From assembly GCA_963790095.1 (NCBI GenBank), contig CAWBNO010000016.1, positions 62,001 to 126,000 of the forward strand: a stretch of 64,000 nt of DNA, written 5' to 3'. Of this stretch, positions 15,633 to 25,509 are shown piece after piece; within the stretch, counting starts at the first letter, position 1; each line of letters opens with the position of its first letter. Below the pieces are notes generated by a model. The model saw only the letters and a program-made list of their open reading frames with translations, did no database searches and had not been told where the DNA came from. Origin of the DNA: JAAXQD01 sp963790095. Its GTDB lineage: Bacteria; Desulfobacterota; Desulfobacteria; Desulfobacterales; UBA11574. A program made the translations under genes and the position numbers.

Positions 15633-16964
15633 TTACGTTTGTTTCTGCAAATTCTGAAGCCGAGTGCTGAGTTTAACAGGATAGGTTGCCGTGGTTCGAA
15701 TCGACTTATACTTTTTGTCGAGGCGGGAAAAGTTTATTTCAAATCTTTTTCGCAGGGTCTGAAGGGTTGGATGGGACCGTGTCGGCCTTCCGTTTTCCAT
15801 AACCATTTCCAGTAACGGTTCCCCCTCATCAATTTTTTCTTCTCTCAATCCGATGATGTCTTCAATGTAACGCCCACTAGGATCTGTCTTCCGAAAAACC
15901 TGTTTCGCTCCGGCCAGGTTGATTTTACCGGGGCTCAGCTTCCTTTTTTCCTGCCCTTTAAACCGGACCATTTTATAGACAACATCAACAAACGGAGCAT
16001 CTGCAGAAACCCCCACCTTGGTCCCCACCCCAAAGGCATCGATTTTTGCACCTTGGGAGAGGACCTTTTCAATTTTAAACTCGTCAAAGCCGCTGCTGGC
16101 AAAGATCTGAACCTCTAACAGGCCGGCATCATCCAAGATTTTGCGGACTTCCCGGCTCAGGGCGGCCATATCTCCGCTGTCGAGGCGGACGCCCACGAGG
16201 GCATGTCCTTTTTTTTTCATTTCTTTGGCGACGACAGCGGCATTTTTTGCCCCTTCAAGGGTATCGTAGGTGTCGATAAGAAAAATGGATTTGTCCGGAA
16301 ACGTATCAAAATAGGCAAAGAAGGCGTCCCGTTCGTTTTCAAAGGCAGAAACATAAGAATGGGCCATGGTTCCGGAGACGGGGATTCCGTAAATTTTTCC
16401 GGCCAGTACATTGCTGGTGGCCGCGAACCCGGAAATGAACGTGCTTCGGGCAACTTTGAGTCCGGCATCCCGGCCCTGGGTCCTGCGGAGGGAAAAGTCG
16501 ATCAGTGCCCTGCCGGCGGCGGCGTGAATACATCTAGCCGATTTTGAGGCGATCATGGTCTGGAACCCGATGGTATTCAGCAGGAAGGTTTCAAGCAACT
16601 GGGCTTCAATGATCGGAGCGGTCACTTCTATAATCGGTTCGTTCGCAAAAAATATCGTCCCTTCAGGGAGGGCATGAATATTTCCGGAAAAGCGCAGTTC
16701 AGTCAGATACGAAAGGAAGTCGTCTTGAAAAAAGCCGGTTGAATTCAGGTATTGTATCTCTTCTTTAGAAAAGTGAAAATCCGCCAGTTCGTTGAGCGTA
16801 TCCTCGAGACCGGCAGCCACAAAAAAATTCCGGGTGGCGCGAATATCTCTGAGGTACAGTGAAAAGGTTGCGGTGTCGAACACCCGGTGGGCATAATAAC
16901 AGGCGCCCATGGTGAGTTCATAAAGGTCGGTAAAAAGCGGACCGGCTCGATGGTCTTTTCTCAT
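15633..16964 (-). CDS. pncB: Nicotinate phosphoribosyltransferase
   Basis: This enzyme joins nicotinate and PRPP to form nicotinate mononucleotide, the entry to the Preiss-Handler route of NAD salvage. Family marks are LFTDLYELTMG at the N-terminus, FSLRRTQG, and GVRLDSGDM in the phosphate-binding part, then AFGVGTKVG. I chose ATG 16964 (MRKDHRAGP) because GGAG lies 10 bp upstream; a GTG at 17018 gives an 18-residue extension. It lies 90 bp after a nicotinamidase-like gene on the same strand, so the two probably form a salvage unit. Confidence 0.92.
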   Translation of the reverse strand: MRKDHRAGPLFTDLYELTMGACYYAHRVFDTATFSLYLRDIRATRNFFVAAGLEDTLNELADFHFSKEEIQYLNSTGFFQDDFLSYLTELRFSGNIHALPEGTIFFANEPIIEVTAPIIEAQLLETFLLNTIGFQTMIASKSARCIHAAAGRALIDFSLRRTQGRDAGLKVARSTFISGFAATSNVLAGKIYGIPVSGTMAHSYVSAFENERDAFFAYFDTFPDKSIFLIDTYDTLEGAKNAAVVAKEMKKKGHALVGVRLDSGDMAALSREVRKILDDAGLLEVQIFASSGFDEFKIEKVLSQGAKIDAFGVGTKVGVSADAPFVDVVYKMVRFKGQEKRKLSPGKINLAGAKQVFRKTDPSGRYIEDIIGLREEKIDEGEPLLEMVMENGRPTRSHPTLQTLRKRFEINFSRLDKKYKSIRTTATYPVKLSTRLQNLQKQT

Positions 16965-17056
16965 GAATTTCAGGCTCCGCAAATCTGTTATTTGGTCTTG
17001 AAAAACCTTGTCCTCCACACGTGGCGGGATCTAAGATGCGGCCGGACTCTTTACCC

Positions 17057-18091
17057 TTAAAGCGATATGCCCGGCAAGCTCTCGAGTGGATCGGTTGAAG
17101 TGGCAACATGCATTCCAGCATCGGAAAGCTTTTGAAAAACCGCCTCGGCCTGATCGGTATAGTCCGCCACGCCGGGGATGACCACTGGAGATGTACAATC
17201 TTCCAAAAGATATACCTTTTCAGCCAGGCCATTACCTGAGCCTTCTCTTTCACTCAAAAGATCATCAATGGTCCAAGCCACACAATGACTTTTTGCCTGT
17301 CCTGCAATAAATATCGCATCGAAATCGAGGAGTTTTTCAATAAGCCCGGTGTTTTTTTCTGCGATTTGATCTCCGTGGACATCATCCAGTACTTCCGGAC
17401 TCAGCACCGAATAATTCTCTGTAAACGGGTTGACACCTTTAACCTGAAAGTCGGTTGAACAGTGTCGCGCGATACCATGGAAAAATATGGCCTCCTCCAC
17501 CCCTGAGACCAACGCATGACCAATCCCTCCCAGCATGGCATGATACGGCCAGATGGTGAGGTCGTATTTACCTCCTGCTTTCAATTTTTGGGTATAGTGA
17601 CGCAGAAAATTCTGACCATATGTCTCATCAATGTTTAGGTTTTTGGCAACTTCGGGATTGAATTTCCAAACACCCTTCTCCACATCCTCAGCAGAAATGA
17701 GTGTAAATGGGGCTGGATGTTCCCCCTGTTCATTGACCAGAAAGATACTATGGAAGATTTGCACCGCGTGGTGGGTATCCATTGTCGGACAAATCTGTGT
17801 GATGACGTCGAGATTCCGGTAAATGAATTTACAGAGTCTTTGATTATCGTCCACGGCGGCCGTTCCAGAACGTCCCCCGACAAAGAGTTCGAATCCCGGT
17901 ATGCAAAATGTGTTCTGAACATCGACGATAAGGAGACAGATCCTGAAGGTGTCTTGAAAGGCCGGTGTTATCCCATGCTGCGTCGCCCATTTTTTCGCAT
18001 CCTCGGCACGCTCCTGATACTGAACTCTCCATATCTGTCCCACTCGGTCAGGGTCAAAATGTGAGGGAATCGGCAAATCGTACCGTGGCAT
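17057..18091 (-). CDS. Nicotinamidase-like cysteine hydrolase (isochorismatase superfamily)
   Basis: This 344-residue protein is longer than the roughly 200-residue nicotinamidases. The catalytic Asp is in LLIVDVQNTFC, the catalytic Cys in GQAKSHCVAWT, and a candidate catalytic Lys in KFNPE. It would hydrolyse an amide such as nicotinamide to nicotinate. The next gene uses nicotinate, which supports that role. The long N-terminal part (about 55 residues) and the middle insert are unexplained, so a related amidase activity cannot be excluded. Confidence 0.78.
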   Translation of the reverse strand: MPRYDLPIPSHFDPDRVGQIWRVQYQERAEDAKKWATQHGITPAFQDTFRICLLIVDVQNTFCIPGFELFVGGRSGTAAVDDNQRLCKFIYRNLDVITQICPTMDTHHAVQIFHSIFLVNEQGEHPAPFTLISAEDVEKGVWKFNPEVAKNLNIDETYGQNFLRHYTQKLKAGGKYDLTIWPYHAMLGGIGHALVSGVEEAIFFHGIARHCSTDFQVKGVNPFTENYSVLSPEVLDDVHGDQIAEKNTGLIEKLLDFDAIFIAGQAKSHCVAWTIDDLLSEREGSGNGLAEKVYLLEDCTSPVVIPGVADYTDQAEAVFQKLSDAGMHVATSTDPLESLPGISL

Positions 18092-18182
18092 GGTCGTCTC
18101 CTTCTTGGGGATAGGGTTTCTTGAGGTAAAATATTAGTTGCCGCTCAAAAATTCAAGGAAATTTTCTAACGGCTGAACATTC

Positions 18183-18211
18183 TTGACTATTAAATCGTTT
18201 TGAGGTTATCT
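18183..18211 (+). promoter_or_regulatory. Possible promoter upstream of znuA
   Basis: TTGACT (18183-18188), 17-bp spacer, TTATCT (18206-18211), giving a leader of about 155 nt before znuA. No convincing Zur-type palindrome was seen nearby. Confidence 0.35.
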
Positions 18212-18373
18212 GTTAAGACATGAGAAATCACCGTCGTCTGTATCGAAAATGTCAAACATCACGTTGGGAATCCGCGATTCTTTAGCAAGAACATCATGGC
18301 GCAGAAAACGATCCGATCAAAATGGATGATCCGCACACTTTGTGGGATTTAAAAGGAGAAAAAGCATCCTTTA

Positions 18374-19309
18374 ATGAAAATTCGAACGCCTTTTTGCTAT
18401 GGTTTTTATTTTATATTTTTTTTGATCATCCAGCTTCACGCAACTCCGAGCTTGGCGGGAAAGGTTCCGGTTATCACCAGCATCTGGCCGGTTGCGGACA
18501 TGATTCAGGAGGTGGGGGGCGACCATGTTGAGGTGACCTTTGTTCTTCCGGCAGGTGCGAGCCCCCATACTTTTGAACCCAAACCGAGCCTTTTAAAGAA
18601 GTTTTCCACAGCCCGTATTTTTTTTATGGTGGGTGCCGGGCTGGAATTCTGGGCTGAAAAATTCATTGATCTGGCAGGGCCGGGTTTGATGACGGTGGTG
18701 TTATCCGAAGGGGTTGATCTGATCGATACCACCGGGCATGCCCATGGAACTCACGGCCATCCCAAAAAATTTTCGGATTCAGAAGACAGATCGACCATTG
18801 CCAACCCACACATATGGCTCGATCCGGTTATTGCAAAATCGATGGTTAAAAAAATTATGGACGCGCTTTGCGAGGTTGATCATCAGCATTTAACGTATTA
18901 TAAACACCGTGGACAAAATTATTTGAAAGAACTGGACAAACTCCACCACCGGATCGAAGCTTCGGTGGCGGGCTTTGAAATTAAAAAATATGTTTCCTTC
19001 CATGCGTCATGGGATTATTTTGCAAGGCGTTACGGCCTTGAATCCGTGGGTGTCATCGAAGCGGCTCCGGGCCGAAATCCAACACCGATACAGATAAGAA
19101 ATATTGTTGCCATGATAAAGAAATACCATATCCGGGCCGTATTTGCCGAACCCCAGCTTAACGCCAGGGCCGCAGAAATCATCGCCAGAGAAGCGGGTGT
19201 TAAGGCCCTTTTTCTCGACCCTATGGGAGGATCCAAACAGAAAAACGTTCATTCATACATCGAGCTTATGGGCTACAATATGGGCGTATTCAAGGAGGCC
19301 ATGGAATGA
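18374..19309 (+). CDS. znuA: Zinc/manganese ABC transporter substrate-binding protein (ZnuA-like)
   Basis: This periplasmic metal-binding protein has 311 residues with an N-terminal signal peptide (hydrophobic 8-22, cleavage after SLA). Metal-ligand segments are SPHTFEPKPS, NPHIWLDP and SFHASWDYF, plus a late Asp in FLDPMGG. The His-rich loop GHAHGTHGHP is typical of zinc-binding members. The gene overlaps znuC by 4 bp. Zinc is favoured over manganese because of the His-rich loop. Confidence 0.92.
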   Translation: MKIRTPFCYGFYFIFFLIIQLHATPSLAGKVPVITSIWPVADMIQEVGGDHVEVTFVLPAGASPHTFEPKPSLLKKFSTARIFFMVGAGLEFWAEKFIDLAGPGLMTVVLSEGVDLIDTTGHAHGTHGHPKKFSDSEDRSTIANPHIWLDPVIAKSMVKKIMDALCEVDHQHLTYYKHRGQNYLKELDKLHHRIEASVAGFEIKKYVSFHASWDYFARRYGLESVGVIEAAPGRNPTPIQIRNIVAMIKKYHIRAVFAEPQLNARAAEIIAREAGVKALFLDPMGGSKQKNVHSYIELMGYNMGVFKEAME

Positions 19310-20118
19310 AAGACCCGTCCGCAGAAACTGAAGGTAAAAAGGAGCTCCTTGTGGATCTTCATGATGTATGGGTCGCATATGACGGTAAATGGGTATTAAA
19401 GTCGGTGTATTTTAATTGTTATTCCGGCGAGATATTTGGTGTCGTCGGTCCCAATGGCGGGGGGAAGACCACGTTGCTCAATGTCATTCTCGGTTTGGTG
19501 CAACCGCAAAAAGGTTCGGTTCGACTCTTCGGCCGCAAGCCGAGCAAACGGAGCCGGCTCGAACTGGGCTATCTTCCCCAGATTTCACATGCGGATCAAT
19601 CCTTTCCAGTCACGGTGGTTGATGTGGTCCTGATGGGTCTTTATAATCGTATCGGTTTTTTCCATCGCCCCGGCCCAAAAAATAAGAAAACAGCCATGGA
19701 ACTGCTCGACCAGGTGAACATGGCGGATCATGCCGGAAGGCCTTTTTCAGTGCTTTCGGGGGGCCAGCAACAGCGGGTTAATATCGCAAGGGCATTGGCT
19801 TCCAAGCCGAGACTTCTGGTTTTAGATGAGCCGTCAACCGGTATCGACAGCGTGGCGCAGGAAGATTTCTATGAACTGCTGGCAAAACTCAGAAATGAGC
19901 AGGACATATCGGTGATCATGGTATCCCACGACATCGGGGTAATTACTTCCCATGCAGATCGGGTGGCATGCCTGAACGTTCAGCTCCACTATCATGATGA
20001 GGCGGACTCCTGCTTTTCCCCCCAGGTTGCCAGAAAAGTTTTTGGAGGAGATCTTAAAGTTATTGTTCATGATGATAAATGTGCAACCTGTTATCACAGG
20101 CACCAAGACCATGATTGA
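19306..20118 (+). CDS. znuC: Zinc ABC transporter ATP-binding protein (ZnuC-like)
   Basis: This is the cytoplasmic ATPase of the metal importer, 270 residues. Walker A is GPNGGGKTT, the signature LSGGQQQRVNIARAL, Walker B LLVLDEPSTGID, and the H-loop MVSHDIGV. A Cys/His-rich C-terminal tail (CATCYHRHQDHD) might sense metal. It overlaps znuA and znuB, so all three are coupled. Confidence 0.93.
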   Translation: MKDPSAETEGKKELLVDLHDVWVAYDGKWVLKSVYFNCYSGEIFGVVGPNGGGKTTLLNVILGLVQPQKGSVRLFGRKPSKRSRLELGYLPQISHADQSFPVTVVDVVLMGLYNRIGFFHRPGPKNKKTAMELLDQVNMADHAGRPFSVLSGGQQQRVNIARALASKPRLLVLDEPSTGIDSVAQEDFYELLAKLRNEQDISVIMVSHDIGVITSHADRVACLNVQLHYHDEADSCFSPQVARKVFGGDLKVIVHDDKCATCYHRHQDHD

Positions 20119-20914
20119 TATGTTCAGTCTCCAATTTATGCAGAATGCCTTCTTGGCCGGAATGATGCTCAGCTTCGTTCTGGCGGTGGTCTCATTTTTT
20201 GTTGTCCTGCGCCGCTTGTCGTTTATCGGTGTGGGGGTGGCCCATTCGGCCTTCGGGGGCGTGGCTCTGGGTGCGCTTTTGGGGATATCTCCAACCCTTA
20301 CAGCCATCGGTTTCGCCGTGGTTGTCTCCAACGCCATCGGGTATATCGGAAAAGAAGACCATCTGAGTACAGACACGGCCATCGGCATATTTTTCCCTTT
20401 GGCAATGGCCCTTGGGGTTATTTTTATCGGGATGTCGGATCAATACAATGTGGATCTTTTCGGGTATCTTTTTGGAAACATTTTGGCGATTACCCGACAA
20501 GATCTGATTATCATCGCAGTGTTCGGCGGGTTGGTCCTTCTTTCAACCGTGCTGTTTTTTAAGGAATTGCTGTTTGTTGCCTATGATCGGGAGGTTGCTT
20601 TTGTCAGTGGAATGCCCGTGGCCTTTCTCGATCATTTTTTTCTGACCATCCTGGCGCTTTCGGTGGTCATTAGCATGAAGATTATCGGAATTATCCTTGT
20701 TTCTGCACTGCTGGTTATCCCAGGGGCGGCTGCGTCACAATTAACGCATCGCTATGATTCAATGATCGCCTTTTCCATTATCATCGCCCTGATATCCACC
20801 ATCGGCGGTCTTGTCATCTCTTACTATGCCGACCTGCCATCCGGAGCCACCATTGTTTCGTTGGCATCGTTTATTTTTTTTGCAGCATTTGCAGTGGGAC
20901 GGATCCGCAGATAA
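20111..20914 (+). CDS. znuB: Metal ABC transporter permease (ZnuB-like)
   Basis: This ABC-3 family permease has about eight hydrophobic spans. The frame is open from 19994, but the family's N-terminus (LQFMQNAFLAGMMLSFVL) supports a start at ATG 20111 or ATG 20120, overlapping the end of znuC. Typical segments GVGVAHSAFGGVALG and IIGIILVSALLVIPGAAA are present. It ends the znuACB operon. Confidence 0.92.
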   Translation: MIDMFSLQFMQNAFLAGMMLSFVLAVVSFFVVLRRLSFIGVGVAHSAFGGVALGALLGISPTLTAIGFAVVVSNAIGYIGKEDHLSTDTAIGIFFPLAMALGVIFIGMSDQYNVDLFGYLFGNILAITRQDLIIIAVFGGLVLLSTVLFFKELLFVAYDREVAFVSGMPVAFLDHFFLTILALSVVISMKIIGIILVSALLVIPGAAASQLTHRYDSMIAFSIIIALISTIGGLVISYYADLPSGATIVSLASFIFFAAFAVGRIRR

Positions 20915-20953
20915 CCGGAACTCGGAATAACCTTCGGTCGGATGATGTTGCAA

Positions 20954-21883
20954 CTATTTCGGATTTGGTTGTGAATGGTTTTCAGCCAACAGGAAGGAGA
21001 TCGCGTTTCGGCCTTTAGCTTTGGAGTTATACATGGCCTGATCCGCTCTCTGGATAAATGTGGCGAGCAGTTCTTTTCTAAAATATTCGGTGACGCCGAT
21101 ACTGATGGTTATGTTTACAACATCCCCGCCTTCGGGAAAAAAACTTTCAATTTCTACGGAGCTTTTTATCCTGTGGGCGACATTTTTGGCTTCTTCGCCG
21201 GTTGTCTCCGGAAGAATAATCGTAAATTCTTCTCCGCCATATCTGTATGCGCAATCCATTGTTCTGAGGCATGACTTGATAATCTGGCCGAGTCTCACCA
21301 GCACCTTGTCCCCTTCGAGGTGACCGTATGTATCGTTGTACGTCTTGAAGTTATCGATATCCAAAAGCAAAAGTGCAAGTGGATGACCGTAACGGTTGGA
21401 ACGATCTATTTCTATCTCCAACTGATTATAAAAGTGCCTTAAATTGTATAATCTTGTGAGGCCGTCTGTGATGGCAAGGTTTTCAAGCTTGCTCAGGATT
21501 CGATTACGATCTTTGGTGAGTTGCCTCTCTTTGAGTACTCTTTTTAACCGGAGTATCAATTCTTCGAAGCGAAAGGGTTTAAATACAAGGTCGCTGGCCC
21601 CTTTATTGATGGCCTCTTCGTAAGAATAATTTTCACTGTAACCGGTCATTACAATTATATCGATATCGTAATTTTGTTTTATTAAATCGGTTAGCTGGAG
21701 ACCGTTTTGTCCGGGAAGCATTATGTCGGTTATCACGAGATCCACGCGGGTGGATTTTAAAAGTTCAATGGCCTCTTCTGCACTGGCAGCGGTTTGGGCA
21801 TTGTATCCGGACCTGCTAATAAATTCGAGCATCGAGTCTCTGATGGCAGCATCGTCGTCAACGATTAAAATCTGTTCTCCCAT
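20954..21883 (-). CDS. Response regulator with GGDEF diguanylate cyclase domain
   Basis: This 309-residue protein has a CheY-like receiver (residues 4-115, phospho-acceptor D53, acidic D10/D11, Lys in VFKPF) and a GGDEF domain. The active-site motif is GGEEF at 215-219, competent for making c-di-GMP, and an inhibitory I-site RTMD lies five residues before it. I chose ATG 21883; the frame extends to a TTG at 21931 without support. The histidine kinase partner is not in the window. A PilZ receptor candidate is at 2765-3244. Confidence 0.92.
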   Translation of the reverse strand: MGEQILIVDDDAAIRDSMLEFISRSGYNAQTAASAEEAIELLKSTRVDLVITDIMLPGQNGLQLTDLIKQNYDIDIIVMTGYSENYSYEEAINKGASDLVFKPFRFEELILRLKRVLKERQLTKDRNRILSKLENLAITDGLTRLYNLRHFYNQLEIEIDRSNRYGHPLALLLLDIDNFKTYNDTYGHLEGDKVLVRLGQIIKSCLRTMDCAYRYGGEEFTIILPETTGEEAKNVAHRIKSSVEIESFFPEGGDVVNITISIGVTEYFRKELLATFIQRADQAMYNSKAKGRNAISFLLAENHSQPNPK

Positions 21884-22112
21884 TTTTTTTATCCAGCTGG
21901 TTGTTTTTGTTAAAGAGACATGGGTACCCAAGGTACCGGACTTGACATATTAAATAAAAATTTGATAGAAGATTTTCCTTTTCCTTCAATGTGCTTAATT
22001 TCGGATAAGACGCGTAAGCGTAACTTATTGAGAACCATTAATATAACTTGAATGACTGGCGGTGTCAACAGACTTTTACCGTTTTTTTGGCTAAAGCGAA
22101 TTCGCAGACAAA

Positions 22113-23909
22113 ATGAAAAATATTAGAAATTTCAGTATTATAGCCCATATCGACCATGGCAAATCGACACTTTCCGACCGTCTGATTCAAATGACCCATG
22201 TTGTCCTTGATCGGGATTTTAAAGATCAGATTCTCGACAACATGGACATAGAAAGGGAGCGTGGAATTACCATTAAAAGTCAGACCATCTGCCTGCCATA
22301 TAAAGCTGAAAACAAACAGACCTATTCCTTGAATCTTATAGACACTCCCGGGCACGTAGATTTTTCTTATGAAGTCTCCCGGGCACTTGCATCCTGTGAA
22401 GGGGCGCTGCTTCTGGTGGATTCGAGCCAAGGCGTAGAGGCCCAGACCCTTGCGAATCTGTACATGGCCCTTGAGCATGACCTTGAAATTATTCCGGTGA
22501 TCAACAAAATAGATCTGCCGTCGGCCGATATTGACCGGGCAAAAGCTCAGATAAAAGAGGATCTGGGTCTTGACCCTCAAACTGCCATCCTGACATCCGC
22601 CAAAGAAGGGACCGGCATCGATGAATTACTCGAAGCCATCGTGGAACATCTCCCACCGCCCTCAGGAGATCCCGACGCACCGCTCAAGGCTCTGATTTTT
22701 GATTCCCACTACGATCCTTTTCGGGGCACCATTGTTCATATCCGTGTTTTCCAGGGACGCGTTAGGCCGAAAAATATCATTAAGTTTATGTCCAATAACG
22801 CGGTCTATAAAGTCGAGGAGGTGGGGATATTTCAGATTGGCCGTATCCCCCGGCAAGAGCTTTCAGCGGGTCAGGTTGGCTATATCATCGCCGGCATAAA
22901 AACGGTCAGTGATACCCGTTGCGGAGATACCATTACATTAAAAGACCGTCCTTGCAACACCCCCATGCCTGGATTCAAAGAAGCAAAACCGGTTGTTTTT
23001 TCTTCGATTTATCCGGTTGCTTCAGACGGTTATGAGGAGCTGGCTGTAGGCCTTGAAAAGCTCAAACTCAACGATTCTTCCCTGATATATGAAAAAGACA
23101 CGTCTGTGGCCTTGGGTTTTGGATTCCGTTGCGGCTTTTTAGGACTCCTTCATCTTGAAGTGGTTCAGGAACGGCTTGAGCGGGAATATAACCTTTCACT
23201 GATCCTGACAGCGCCTTCAGTCCAGTACAAACTGATTATGAACGACGGATCTGAGATGATCATCGACAACCCTGCCTTATATCCGGATCCCACAACCATT
23301 GAGCGCACCAAAGAACCGTTTATACGTGCCGCTATTATCGTTCCGGACCGGTATATGGGGGCTGTCATGAAGCTTTGCCTGGATCACCGGGGAATTAACA
23401 AGAATTATCAGTATTTAACCAATCGACGCCTGGAGATGATATTCGAACTCCCTCTTGCTGAAGTGATTTACGATTTTTATGACAAACTCAAGTCCGTTAC
23501 CCAGGGGTACGGATCTTTCGACTACGACATCATAGATTTTAGAGAAACGGATCTTGTCAAGACGGATATTCTGATCAACGGCGAGCGTGTCGATGCCCTG
23601 TCCCAGCTTGTTCATCGAGAAAGGGCGGTTGATCGGGCAAGGAGTGCCTGTGAAAGACTCCGGGAAGAAATTCCGAGACAAATGTTCAAAATCGCCATTC
23701 AAGGGGCCATCGGCGGGAATATTATCGCCCGGAAGACAATTTCGCCGTTCAGAAAGGATGTGACGGCAAAATGTTATGGCGGGGACATATCGCGAAAGCG
23801 TAAGCTCTTGGAAAAACAAAAAAAAGGAAAAAAACGGATGAAAATGGTGGGCCAGGTCATGATCCCGCAATCGGCGTTTTTATCGGTTTTAAAGACGGAT
23901 ACCGATTGA
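22113..23909 (+). CDS. lepA: Elongation factor 4 (LepA)
   Basis: This ribosome-associated GTPase acts on stalled or mis-translocated ribosomes. G motifs are AHIDHGKST, DTPGHVDF and NKIDLPSAD. The LepA-specific C-terminal domain ends RMKMVGQVMIPQSAF and the 598-residue length is exact for the family. It stands alone, with a 229-bp gap to the divergent response regulator. Confidence 0.97.
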   Translation: MKNIRNFSIIAHIDHGKSTLSDRLIQMTHVVLDRDFKDQILDNMDIERERGITIKSQTICLPYKAENKQTYSLNLIDTPGHVDFSYEVSRALASCEGALLLVDSSQGVEAQTLANLYMALEHDLEIIPVINKIDLPSADIDRAKAQIKEDLGLDPQTAILTSAKEGTGIDELLEAIVEHLPPPSGDPDAPLKALIFDSHYDPFRGTIVHIRVFQGRVRPKNIIKFMSNNAVYKVEEVGIFQIGRIPRQELSAGQVGYIIAGIKTVSDTRCGDTITLKDRPCNTPMPGFKEAKPVVFSSIYPVASDGYEELAVGLEKLKLNDSSLIYEKDTSVALGFGFRCGFLGLLHLEVVQERLEREYNLSLILTAPSVQYKLIMNDGSEMIIDNPALYPDPTTIERTKEPFIRAAIIVPDRYMGAVMKLCLDHRGINKNYQYLTNRRLEMIFELPLAEVIYDFYDKLKSVTQGYGSFDYDIIDFRETDLVKTDILINGERVDALSQLVHRERAVDRARSACERLREEIPRQMFKIAIQGAIGGNIIARKTISPFRKDVTAKCYGGDISRKRKLLEKQKKGKKRMKMVGQVMIPQSAFLSVLKTDTD

Positions 23910-24008
23910 ACCGGTGTGTCCGTTTAACCATTTTGAACCAACACGGCCACGGAAATAATAATTGACGGAATGCCGTGCTGGTGCCGTCGCTTTCAAGAAC
24001 TGAAGGTT

Positions 24009-24184
24009 TCGTAAAAAGTCAGTTTTGCTTGCTCAGTGACCATTTGGGGGCGTTTCAAGTGATGATGCTAAATTTCAAGAACTCGTCGCAAGCTCCTCAA
24101 ACAGCTTGAAATTTTTAACGCATCATCACTTGAAACGCTTAATCCCCAAATGATCGGATTTCGCTCACAAAAGACTTTTTACGA
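24009..24184. repeat. 172-bp inverted-repeat element, copy 1 (family A)
   Basis: Terminal arms TCGTAAAAAGTC and GACTTTTTACGA frame a nearly complete palindrome. An 18-bp perfect inner stem (24051-24068 with 24120-24137), a CATTTGGGG/CCCCAAATG stem and a 10-bp apical stem (24070-24079 with 24105-24114) close a 25-nt loop. The second copy is at 36705-36876 with the same length between arms. No ORF is inside. It lies between lepA and leuC and could act as DNA (MITE-like) or as RNA. Confidence 0.8.
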
Positions 24185-24220
24185 GTTCATTAAAACTGAA
24201 ATGATACAAAAGGGGAAAAC

Positions 24221-25507
24221 ATGGGAAAAACCATTGCTGAAAAGATATTCGATACCCACCGGGTCGACAATCCTGTCGATGATATTCATGTGATCCGGCT
24301 GGATGCCGTATTTTGTCATGAAATCACAACCCCGCTGGCCATCCACGACCTGGTCAAGCGCGGTAAAGACCGGGTGTTCGATCCTGACAAAATCAAGGTT
24401 GTCATCGATCACGTATCGCCCGCAAAAGATTCAAAAACCGCCATGCAGGGTAAAATCCTCAGGGAGTGGTCCCGACGACACAATATCCGGGATTTTTTCG
24501 ATATCGGCAGGAATGGCGTCTGCCATGCGATCTTCCCTGAAAAAGGATTTGTTCGCCCTGGATTTACGGTGATCATGGGGGATTCTCATACGTGTACCCA
24601 TGGTGCGTTCGGCGCATTTGCCGCCGGCGTCGGGACAACGGATCTGGAAGTTGGAATTCTTAAGGGCGTCTGCGCTTTTCGCTATCCGTCGACCATCAAA
24701 ATTAACATCAGCGGCCCCTTGCCTGAAGGTGTTTACGCCAAGGACGTGATTCTTTCGGTCATCGGTCGTTTGGGGGTTAACGGTGCCACCAACAAAGTTG
24801 TTGAATTCACAGGTTCGGTTATCGATGCCATGAGCATGGAATCGAGAATGACCCTCTGCAATATGGCCATTGAAGCAGGGGGAACATCCGGAATCTGCAG
24901 CCCGGATAGGGTTACCATCGAATATTTATGGGAATTTATCAAAGACGAATATGCCTCTAAAGAAGAAGCCCTCGAGGACGCCACCAGGTTTTTATCAGAT
25001 GCCGACGCCCAATACGACCGGGTGATTGAACATGATGTCAGCAATCTTGAACCGCTGGTAACCTATGGATACAAGCCCGATCAGGTCAAACCCGTTCGGG
25101 AGATGGAATCCATACAGGTCGATCAGGTCTACATAGGATCCTGCACCAATGGACGAATCGAAGACCTCCGGGTTGCCGCACAGGTGCTCAGGGGAAAAAA
25201 AATCAGCGATTCCGTGCGGGGTGTCGTATCGCCGGCCACATCCCAGGTGTATCGCCAGGCCATGGCCGAAGGCGTTTTGAAAATATTTCTGGATGCCGGA
25301 TTCTGTGTCACAAATCCCACCTGCGGCGCGTGTCTGGGCATGAGCAACGGCGTCCTGGCCGAAGGGGAAGTCTGTGCATCCACAACAAACAGAAATTTCA
25401 ACGGCCGTATGGGCAAAGGCGGCATGGTGCACCTGGTAAGTCCTGCAACAGCAGCTGCCACAGCCATTTCCGGTTTCATTACCAATTCCGAGCTTTATAA
25501 GGGGTAA
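24221..25507 (+). CDS. leuC: 3-isopropylmalate dehydratase large subunit (aconitase family)
   Basis: This is the catalytic subunit that isomerises 2- and 3-isopropylmalate in leucine synthesis using a [4Fe-4S] cluster. Cluster cysteines are in YIGSCTNGR and NPTCGACLG; substrate and metal segments include MGDSHTCTHGAFG. At 428 residues it is the short, archaeal/anaerobe type, so a homoaconitase-like substrate cannot be excluded. A leuD-type gene follows by 2 bp, which confirms the two-subunit enzyme. Confidence 0.9.
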   Translation: MGKTIAEKIFDTHRVDNPVDDIHVIRLDAVFCHEITTPLAIHDLVKRGKDRVFDPDKIKVVIDHVSPAKDSKTAMQGKILREWSRRHNIRDFFDIGRNGVCHAIFPEKGFVRPGFTVIMGDSHTCTHGAFGAFAAGVGTTDLEVGILKGVCAFRYPSTIKINISGPLPEGVYAKDVILSVIGRLGVNGATNKVVEFTGSVIDAMSMESRMTLCNMAIEAGGTSGICSPDRVTIEYLWEFIKDEYASKEEALEDATRFLSDADAQYDRVIEHDVSNLEPLVTYGYKPDQVKPVREMESIQVDQVYIGSCTNGRIEDLRVAAQVLRGKKISDSVRGVVSPATSQVYRQAMAEGVLKIFLDAGFCVTNPTCGACLGMSNGVLAEGEVCASTTNRNFNGRMGKGGMVHLVSPATAAATAISGFITNSELYKG

Positions 25508-25509
25508 AG

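Noticed and set aside
17875..17905. tRNA T-arm-like string (GAGTTCGAATCCCGG)
   Set aside because: It lies inside the nicotinamidase-like gene, where the other strand encodes a conserved-looking part (CIPGFELF). No acceptor stem or anticodon arm could be found around it.
21884..21931. TTG start extending the response regulator by 16 residues
   Set aside because: The extra residues precede the normal receiver start (MGEQILIVDDD) and no ribosome site supports the TTG.
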